Origin: Methanobrevibacter sp.
Lineage (GTDB): Archaea > Methanobacteriota > Methanobacteria > Methanobacteriales > Methanobacteriaceae
Assembly (NCBI RefSeq): GCF_017940815.1
Contig: NZ_JAGAXX010000017.1
Location: 1 to 38,821 of the forward strand
Reading direction: 5' to 3'
DNA: 38,821 nt
The notes under the pieces are model-generated. The model ran no database searches, was not told the DNA's origin, and saw only the letters and a list, made by a program, of their open reading frames with translations. The first letter of the stretch is position 1. Each line of letters begins with the position of its first letter. This document shows, piece by piece, positions 33,535 through 38,821 of the stretch. The translations under genes were made by a program, and so were the position numbers.

Positions 33535-33574
33535 TGAAAGTTTTAGTATATAAACATTCGCTCAAAAATAGTTT

Positions 33575-33622
33575 AAAAAAAATAAAAAAAAGTAGGGAGG
33601 AAAAGTTCAAGCCTATGCTTGA
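33575..33622 (-). terminator. Stop-codon hairpin and T tracts of the top6 operon
   Basis: A 6-bp stem (33607-33612 with 33617-33622) has a 4-base loop that contains the TAG stop (33613-33615, minus strand). Two runs of eight T residues follow on the minus strand (33584-33591 and 33575-33582), about 15 bases beyond the stem. Confidence 0.5.
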
Positions 33623-34710
33623 TTTTCCATTTCTTCAAATTTAGCTGGGAAGTATTCGTCTACTACGTATTCAAGCCCATATTTGGAGAAAGATTGCTGT
33701 TCTGCTTTTTTACCGATTTTAAGCATCTTTTTAATTTCAGTTTGCCAGAAATCAGTTTTATACCTTGGGTCTTTGGAAAGCTCTTTGAGCCTCATGACGT
33801 CCACATCTTTGAGCTTATCTGTTGGTAAGTCATAGTTGATAATGTCTGATGCGGTCACTCCAATGAATTTAGCGTCAGGAGTAGCTAAGTCATGGTTAAC
33901 GTGAGCTAATTTTGCACTTCCGGAAATAATTACCTGTGCAATGTGGAATCCCCAAGGGTCTCCGTCGTTACAGATGTAAACTGGTAATTTTAATTCGGTA
34001 TTGACTCTTTTAATGAATCTTCTTGTTGCACGAGCAGCTTGTCCTTTAAGCCCAACGATTAGACAGTTGAATCTTTCGTGTGCGTTTTCTTGCACTAACC
34101 TGTGGAACATTCCCATGGTTTCCACTGCAAGTACTTTGTCAACATTATGGTCTAAAAATTCCACTTGGTCAATTGTAGGGGAAATTGTATAACCGGATTT
34201 TCCCATTTTTGCAGCGTTGACTTCCACTTCATCAAGGAGGGTGATGTCTCCGTAAACGGATGCGCCGTCTTCCTCTGGCATTAGACCTAAGTCTTCACGA
34301 GTGGTACCGAGGGTTACTTCTAAGTCCTCTCCAACAATGTTGGATTCTTGTTGTGATTTGAAGCTGATTCCCCAACCTTCGGAAACGTAGTACATTTCCC
34401 TGATGGTAGCGGTTTTTTCTCTTGCAACTAAATCTTTACAGAAGTTAGCAACATAAACCATTTGTCCTAACTTTCTGATTTGCTTTACATTACCTAATGA
34501 TCTTCTTCCGAATCTGTCACCTAATACATAGTATCTTTTAGCATCGTCGTAAACGATGTTTCCAGTACCTCTTGATGGAACTCTGATGTTAGGAACTTTA
34601 TTTTTTTCAATCTCTTCAATGATTTCCTGACCTAATCCTTTGAGTTTGTTATAGGTGTATTCCTTCCTAAGTTCTTTATGTGTTTTTCCTTCTTTATCTA
34701 CTTCAGCCAT
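33613..34710 (-). CDS. top6A: DNA topoisomerase VI subunit A
   Basis: A 365-residue subunit related to Spo11, which cleaves both DNA strands in the type IIB topoisomerase. The winged-helix CAP domain includes the active tyrosine in [11 protein letters not shown] (Y107/Y108). The Toprim domain includes [12 protein letters not shown] and the metal-binding DGDPWGFHI. The C-terminus contains [17 protein letters not shown]. Length is typical. A GGTGAT ribosome site is six bases before the ATG. The gene follows top6B by nine bases in the same operon, as in most archaea, so both subunits are made together. The stop codon is in a small hairpin. Confidence 0.97.
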   Translation of the reverse strand: MAEVDKEGKTHKELRKEYTYNKLKGLGQEIIEEIEKNKVPNIRVPSRGTGNIVYDDAKRYYVLGDRFGRRSLGNVKQIRKLGQMVYVANFCKDLVAREKTATIREMYYVSEGWGISFKSQQESNIVGEDLEVTLGTTREDLGLMPEEDGASVYGDITLLDEVEVNAAKMGKSGYTISPTIDQVEFLDHNVDKVLAVETMGMFHRLVQENAHERFNCLIVGLKGQAARATRRFIKRVNTELKLPVYICNDGDPWGFHIAQVIISGSAKLAHVNHDLATPDAKFIGVTASDIINYDLPTDKLKDVDVMRLKELSKDPRYKTDFWQTEIKKMLKIGKKAEQQSFSKYGLEYVVDEYFPAKFEEMENQA

Positions 34711-34719
34711 CTAAATCAC

Positions 34720-36426
34720 CTAATCTTCAAATCCGTCTTCAACGTCATCTTCAATAAAGTTGTCTAATGATGAGTTACCATCTTCAACAGCGTTTCCGAA
34801 TTCATCAACTTCTTCCATGATGATAGCGTCAAGTTCTTCTTCTTCCTCTTCCTCTTCAACTTTTTCACCAAGCAATTCTGCAAGAGCCCTTTTTGTTACT
34901 TTTGCAAGCACTTCTTGGTATTCCGGAACTCCGGTCTCACCGAGTTTTGCAGCTTCTTCGATGATGACTGGCACATATTCTTCAAATACTTTTGAACGTT
35001 TTTCTTTTTCCTTAGCAGCTCTTTTTGCTCTTAAGTGTTTTTGTAATTGGCGAGCTAGTTTCATGGTTGCCTGTCTGATTTCGTGAACGATTTCAGGTTC
35101 AGGTGAAACACTTTGCTTACCTGTTGATAAGTAAGGAACTTGAGTTGATATAATGTTTACGAATAGGGTTAATGGGGTGTTGTCCATATCTTTTAAACCG
35201 TAACGTTTCCAATCGATACTTTTGAGCGCTTCTGTAATTGCACAGCTTCCTGCATCGAATGTTAATGGAACCCTGTTTGCAAATCTCATGATTTCAGATT
35301 TCCTTTTCTCATTGACCACTCTACCGGAGTCTCCTCCGTATGCAAGACCTGCTTCAATAATGAATGACACACCACCTGCATAGGTTACAGGTTTTCTTGT
35401 GATTGTTGTCACAAATTCAGGTTTAAGAATTTGTTTCATACCCTTTTCGATTTGCTCTGATCCGATTGGTATGAGTCCGTCTGTTGGCGGAGCCATGAAT
35501 TTCATTTTCTTGAAGCAGTGGACAATAGCCTCTGCTTCCTGGAAAGTCATTGCTTTTGGACGTTTGTTCATGTCGATTCCGGTCATTTCACCGATTTCAT
35601 CAACCCTTTTAGCTGACATCCTGGACAATGATGAAGTCAACATACTTTTGTATCTTCTGCTGTCGGTGTTTTTAGCCATTGTCATTAAGTCGTCAGCGCT
35701 TACACCTTTAGGGTGTGGCAATACTTCTTTTGGTTGCACTGGAACAACGTCTGCTGCCCTTTTGAATATGTACTTGTGTCCTGATGGGTCCCTGAATGTG
35801 ATTCTTGCGTGAGGGTTACCGATCATGGTTCTTCTGATGTATTCAAAAGCACCTTGTTCCGCTAATGAGTATGAAACCTCTTTGAATTGCAATTCAATGC
35901 ATACTCCAGTTGATTCTGCAGGATAGTCTTCCCTTTCCATTAAGATTCCACGGTTGTTTTCAACATCCATTTGGAATTTCATTTTCACTCCCTTAATTTC
36001 ATCGCCGTCCTTGTAGCATGAAATTACGCGAGCTGGTTTACCTGTGGTCATTTGGGATAATAGCACACAACCACTACAACCTAATCCTTGTTGTCCTCTT
36101 GATTGGATGTTTCTGAACTTGGATCCTGCAAACATCATACAGTATACTTGCATCACGTAATCTTCAGGAATTCCCGGTCCGTTATCCTTGTGTCTTAGGA
36201 TATAGTGTTCCTTGTCGACACGTTTCAATTCGATGTCTATATCTGGCAATATTCCGGATTCTTCTGCTGCGTCAAAACTGTTTGTAATCAATTCGTGGAA
36301 AACAATAGTTAATGAACGGATTTTACCAGTAAATCCTAACATCTGCTTGTTCTTTCTAAAAAATTGGGATGGTGTTAACCTTTGGAAGTCCTCTTCCCAA
36401 TCAAGTCCTAATTGTTCTTGAGCCAA
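34720..36426 (-). CDS. top6B: DNA topoisomerase VI subunit B
   Basis: A 568-residue GHKL ATPase subunit of topoisomerase VI. The Bergerat fold is shown by [14 protein letters not shown] (N-box), DNGPGIP (G1) and [11 protein letters not shown] (G2). The H2TH and transducer regions follow, with the switch lysine region near [12 protein letters not shown]. The C-terminal 50 residues are very acidic, including a run of eight Glu. The start codon is TTG, supported by a GGAGG site seven bases upstream and no nearby ATG. A TATA-like box at 36475-36487 provides a promoter. top6A follows after nine bases. Length and motifs are normal. Confidence 0.96.
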   Translation of the reverse strand: MAQEQLGLDWEEDFQRLTPSQFFRKNKQMLGFTGKIRSLTIVFHELITNSFDAAEESGILPDIDIELKRVDKEHYILRHKDNGPGIPEDYVMQVYCMMFAGSKFRNIQSRGQQGLGCSGCVLLSQMTTGKPARVISCYKDGDEIKGVKMKFQMDVENNRGILMEREDYPAESTGVCIELQFKEVSYSLAEQGAFEYIRRTMIGNPHARITFRDPSGHKYIFKRAADVVPVQPKEVLPHPKGVSADDLMTMAKNTDSRRYKSMLTSSLSRMSAKRVDEIGEMTGIDMNKRPKAMTFQEAEAIVHCFKKMKFMAPPTDGLIPIGSEQIEKGMKQILKPEFVTTITRKPVTYAGGVSFIIEAGLAYGGDSGRVVNEKRKSEIMRFANRVPLTFDAGSCAITEALKSIDWKRYGLKDMDNTPLTLFVNIISTQVPYLSTGKQSVSPEPEIVHEIRQATMKLARQLQKHLRAKRAAKEKEKRSKVFEEYVPVIIEEAAKLGETGVPEYQEVLAKVTKRALAELLGEKVEEEEEEEELDAIIMEEVDEFGNAVEDGNSSLDNFIEDDVEDGFED

Positions 36427-36779
36427 AATTTTTCCTCCTACTTCGGTTTATATGTTTTAACTTATTATGGCATGGTATATTTAAATCAAATCAGAGAGCA
36501 TATGAAAAGTAATATTCACACGGTACCCTATCTACTTGCTTAAATATTGGGTAAAATAATAATTTTAAAACATGTAAAAAATATAGTATTTGTAATACAC
36601 TATCTATATAAGTTGGTTAAAGTATATAAAAGTTTTTAAGTATTGCATTAATTTTCATAGCAAATTACTATTAAAATTATAGTTGTATTGTAATATTTCT
36701 TTGATTGTGTAATATTGTGGGGTGTTAAACTTTTGTAATGGTGATTAAATTATAAAAAAAGTTATAGGAGTTGGAACTC
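36427..36779. other. 353-bp AT-rich region between the KH and top6B genes
   Basis: No ORF or tRNA is visible. It holds the top6B promoter at one end and the KH gene terminator at the other. In between are several A/T-rich TATA-like stretches (for example near 36607-36637) and no pairing that I trust. A promoter for something short cannot be excluded, but no product is evident. Confidence 0.5.
36475..36487 (-). promoter_or_regulatory. TATA-like box of the top6 operon
   Basis: The minus strand reads ATTTAAATATACC, about 50-60 bases before the TTG start of top6B. This would give a leader of about 30 bases containing the GGAGG ribosome site. Confidence 0.5.
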
Positions 36780-36782
36780 CTA
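36754..36782 (-). terminator. Stop-codon hairpin terminator of the KH gene
   Basis: Eight-base perfect arms (36765-36772 with 36775-36782) contain the TAG stop (36780-36782, minus strand), and seven T residues follow (36754-36760). With the two-base gap the practical loop is about six bases on a 6-bp stem. Confidence 0.65.
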
Positions 36783-37397
36783 AAAGTCTTTTTCATCAAA
36801 GTCGATGCCGTCCTTGAATTCGATTTTATCATCTTCAATTCCGACAAGATCCTTGAATTCCTTCATTTTTAAAGTTTCTTTCTTGTGTTCTAAAAATCCG
36901 TAAACGGATTTGTGTCTTGAACCGTTAAGTATCATCTCAATGGCCTCTTTAGCAACCATGATGTTGTCCATCTCACCTATGAGTGAAACGGTCTTACCAT
37001 AAACTGCCATGTCGACTTCAGCCATTTCCATGATTATCTCACGTGTTTTTCCATCTTTTCCGATAATTCTTCCTTTATGTCTTGCAAGGGCCTTTTTGGA
37101 TTTTCCGATATATAACGGTAAGCTGATTACTTCCAAATAAATCTCATCACTAACGAGCTTAAGTGCAACTTCAGGATTAAATCCTCTTGCCACAGCCTTT
37201 ACAATGTGATTTGCATTCCAGACTCCTAACGGGTCTTCCATATCATCTCTAGGTGTGATATAAACTGTACCTTCATCGCTGTCAATGTCAAGAATGGTAC
37301 CAGTTGCTTTCTCAATGGACTTTTTCACATTTCCATTGCTTCCGATTAAAGCCCCCACTCTATTTTGAGGTATTTTTAAATAATCTGTTTCTGGCAT
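36780..37397 (-). CDS. Dim2/Pno1-like KH-domain RNA-binding protein
   Basis: A 205-residue protein with two KH domains. KH1 has GALIGSNGNVKKSIEKATG and KH2 has KGRIIGKDGKTREIIME; the GxxG loops are clear. The arrangement and the C-terminal NGSRHKSVYGFLEHKK match archaeal Dim2/Pno1, which binds the 3' end of 16S rRNA during 30S maturation. The ATG at 37395-37397 has a perfect GGTGAT site; an in-frame GTG at 37406 falls inside that site. In many archaea this gene stands next to rio1 and eIF1A; here the upstream gene is a transporter on the same strand, so the usual neighbours are absent from the window. Confidence 0.85.
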   Translation of the reverse strand: MPETDYLKIPQNRVGALIGSNGNVKKSIEKATGTILDIDSDEGTVYITPRDDMEDPLGVWNANHIVKAVARGFNPEVALKLVSDEIYLEVISLPLYIGKSKKALARHKGRIIGKDGKTREIIMEMAEVDMAVYGKTVSLIGEMDNIMVAKEAIEMILNGSRHKSVYGFLEHKKETLKMKEFKDLVGIEDDKIEFKDGIDFDEKDF

Positions 37398-37591
37398 AAA
37401 TATCACCTTTTAATAAATTAGAATTAATTATATTTATTTAATTTAAATTTTTTAAATGTTTTTATAAAAAATAATATTTAAAATTTGGGATTTCTATGTT
37501 CTCATAAAAATGATGTTTGCATGTGGTAGCTCAGATAGCATTTATGCAATAAAATTTGATTTAATTGCTCAATCGGATTAGTATTTTGTCA

Positions 37592-38533
37592 TCATGATTG
37601 ATATTTTCTGAATGCATAGGCAAGAATTGATCCTGCAAAATTCTGGAAGACTGAATAAATCGCTCCCGGAACCGTTGCCTGGGACAAGTCTGGAAAGTGT
37701 GTTTTTGCAAGGCTGGTTGACAATCCTGAATTTTGAAATGCCAGTTCGATGGCTACTGTTATTGTCTGTTTCCTGTCCATTCCTGCAAGGCGGCCAATTC
37801 CAAATCCAATTGACATTGCAAGGAAATATTGCAGGACAATAACAATGAGTATTATTGTGGATGAAGTTAAAATAGCCTGTTTATTGGCCCCAATCACTCC
37901 TGCAACGATTAGGCAAACTACAATTGATGATGCTGTAGGCAAATAAATTTTCAGTTTTTCACAAAAGTCAGGGAACTTGTAATTCAGAATCAAACCTAAG
38001 ATTATTGGGACAATCACTATTTGGACAATTGAGATAAACATGTCTATTGGGTTAAAGTGAATTTGGTTGCCAATTAAGAGTAACGTGATTACTGGGGTTA
38101 GTATTGGTGAAATCACGGTGGAAACTGCAGTCAGGGAAACTGAAAGTGCCACATCTCCCTTTGCAAGAAAAGTAATGACATCAGATGCGGTTCCTCCAGG
38201 AACTGTTCCAACAAGAATGAGTCCGACTGTCAAGGCGGTGTCAAGAGAAAATGCGCTTGCAAGAGTAAATGCTATAATTGGCATTACTATGTATTGCGCT
38301 GAAATTCCAACTGCAATTGCCTTGGGATTTTTGAACACATTAAGGAAGTCGTCCACTTTCAATGTGGTTCCCATTGTAAAAAGAACAATGCTTAAAAGTA
38401 AATTGAGGATATTGATACCGTTATATTCACTTAAAACCCATTTAAATGAATTTGGATAAACTAGAGAAATGGCTACTGCCACCAATATCACTATAAAAAA
38501 ATATTTCTCGATAAATTCAAAAATCCCTTTCAT
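37592..38533 (-). CDS. Bile acid:sodium symporter (BASS) family transporter
   Basis: A 313-residue membrane protein with nine or ten hydrophobic helices, of the BASS superfamily. Family marks are LFTMGTTLKVDDF, LVGTVPGGTASDVITFLAKG (sodium-binding crossover region) and IELAFQNSGLSTSLAKTHF (second crossover helix). The length is usual for prokaryotic members, which carry organic anions such as pantoate, pyruvate or keto acids with Na+; the substrate is unknown here. No Shine-Dalgarno stands just before the ATG. A weak 6-bp inverted repeat (37569-37574 with 37596-37601) surrounds the stop codon without a T tract. The gene is isolated, with no operon partner visible. Confidence 0.9.
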   Translation of the reverse strand: MKGIFEFIEKYFFIVILVAVAISLVYPNSFKWVLSEYNGINILNLLLSIVLFTMGTTLKVDDFLNVFKNPKAIAVGISAQYIVMPIIAFTLASAFSLDTALTVGLILVGTVPGGTASDVITFLAKGDVALSVSLTAVSTVISPILTPVITLLLIGNQIHFNPIDMFISIVQIVIVPIILGLILNYKFPDFCEKLKIYLPTASSIVVCLIVAGVIGANKQAILTSSTIILIVIVLQYFLAMSIGFGIGRLAGMDRKQTITVAIELAFQNSGLSTSLAKTHFPDLSQATVPGAIYSVFQNFAGSILAYAFRKYQS

Positions 38534-38783
38534 ATTTTCAATTTTTGATTTTGAATGTTAAAAAGGTATTGATTATAAGGGTAATGATTCGTAATAAATG
38601 ATTCTAAAACTTATGACTCCCTTTGTGAAAATGTTCTGACAATATTTACACAATAATGGATTAATTGTTTTATTAATTTGTGTCTCTTTCAAAAACTTGT
38701 GTGATTTGAATTTTCACTAGTTTTTGAGTCTCGAAATTTTTTCGTTCTATTTTTTCTTTATTTTTAATTTAAAAGCAGTAAAA

Positions 38784-38795
38784 TTAATATATAAG
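38784..38795 (+). promoter_or_regulatory. TATA-like box near the window end
   Basis: TTAATATATAAG is a good archaeal TATA match, centred about 25 bases before an ATG at 38815, so a leaderless transcript of the next gene is likely. Confidence 0.4.
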
Positions 38796-38814
38796 GTGGA
38801 ACTTAAATATTAAT

Positions 38815-38821
38815 ATGTCTA
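38815..38821 (+). CDS. Possible start of the next gene, cut by the window end
   Basis: Only ATG TCT A is visible, preceded at proper distance by a TATA-like box. A GGTGG stretch at 38796-38800 is too far away for a normal ribosome site. The identity cannot be told. Confidence 0.25.

Noticed and set aside
34834-34862. GAA/TTC-rich simple repeat at the 3' end of top6B
   Set aside because: It encodes the acidic Glu-rich tail of the protein and is in frame; low-complexity coding sequence explains it.
37569-37601. Inverted repeat around the stop codon of the BASS transporter gene
   Set aside because: It has a 6-bp stem with a 21-base loop and no T tract on the minus strand; too weak to add to the stop-codon hairpin series.

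Overview
The window is a stretch of a strongly AT-rich methanogenic archaeon chromosome. It most likely comes from the order Methanobacteriales, and a mesophilic Methanobrevibacter-like genus fits best. The evidence is the methyl-viologen-reducing hydrogenase large subunit followed by a 12-motif polyferredoxin (Mvh), the MCR-activating ATPase AtwA, a methanogenesis-marker protein, genes for methanofuran, tetrahydromethanopterin, coenzyme F420 and tetrapyrrole (F430) synthesis, topoisomerase VI, archaeal-type GAPDH, PurO and L10e. An archaeal MreB, a sortase and an archaetidylserine synthase also point to the pseudomurein-walled methanogens. No rRNA, tRNA, CRISPR array, transposon or phage gene was recognised. 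This looks like core chromosome, densely packed with short operons.

Layout. 1-1700: 3' end of mvhA, then mvhB and a hairpin terminator. 1716-5500: pyrC, a TmcAL-like nucleotidyltransferase, a membrane-anchored B-box protein and the KEOPS subunit Pcc1. 5660-9807: L10e, PEP synthase and MfnA. 9811-12872 (minus strand): archaetidylserine synthase, a DUF515-like CpaB/SAF-like membrane protein, a sortase and the dihydroneopterin aldolase MptD. 13298-15674: an unknown protein translationally linked to MreB, then RNase HII. 15768-20910: ExbB-like and ExbD-like proteins, PurO, CofE, CofD, GTP cyclohydrolase III and a Dus-like TIM barrel, largely co-directional with short gaps. 20983-26225: AtwA, a YgjP-type metallopeptidase, a duplicated small membrane protein, methanogenesis marker 9, precorrin-2 dehydrogenase and HemA. 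26230-30942: AAA ATPase, membrane metallophosphoesterase, zinc-ribbon protein, endonuclease IV-like protein and GAPDH. 31072-33534: a CsoR-controlled metal efflux operon with two palindromic operators. 33613-37397: topoisomerase VI A and B and a Dim2-like KH protein. 37592-38533: a BASS-family transporter.

How the genes fit together. Many encode methanogenesis cofactors: MfnA (methanofuran), MptD (H4MPT), GTP cyclohydrolase III, CofD and CofE (F420), HemA and precorrin-2 dehydrogenase (sirohydrochlorin towards F430), with AtwA for MCR activation. A second theme is the cell envelope: MreB, sortase, archaetidylserine synthase, the DUF515-like protein and ExbB/ExbD.

The least expected structure is not a gene. 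At about a dozen gene ends, on both strands, the stop codon lies inside a perfect inverted repeat of 5-11 bp, and a T tract follows in the direction of transcription. This is a recurrent stop-codon-spanning terminator architecture that standard annotation would not show. A second RNA-level signal is an inverted repeat that would sequester the Shine-Dalgarno of the DUF515-like gene.
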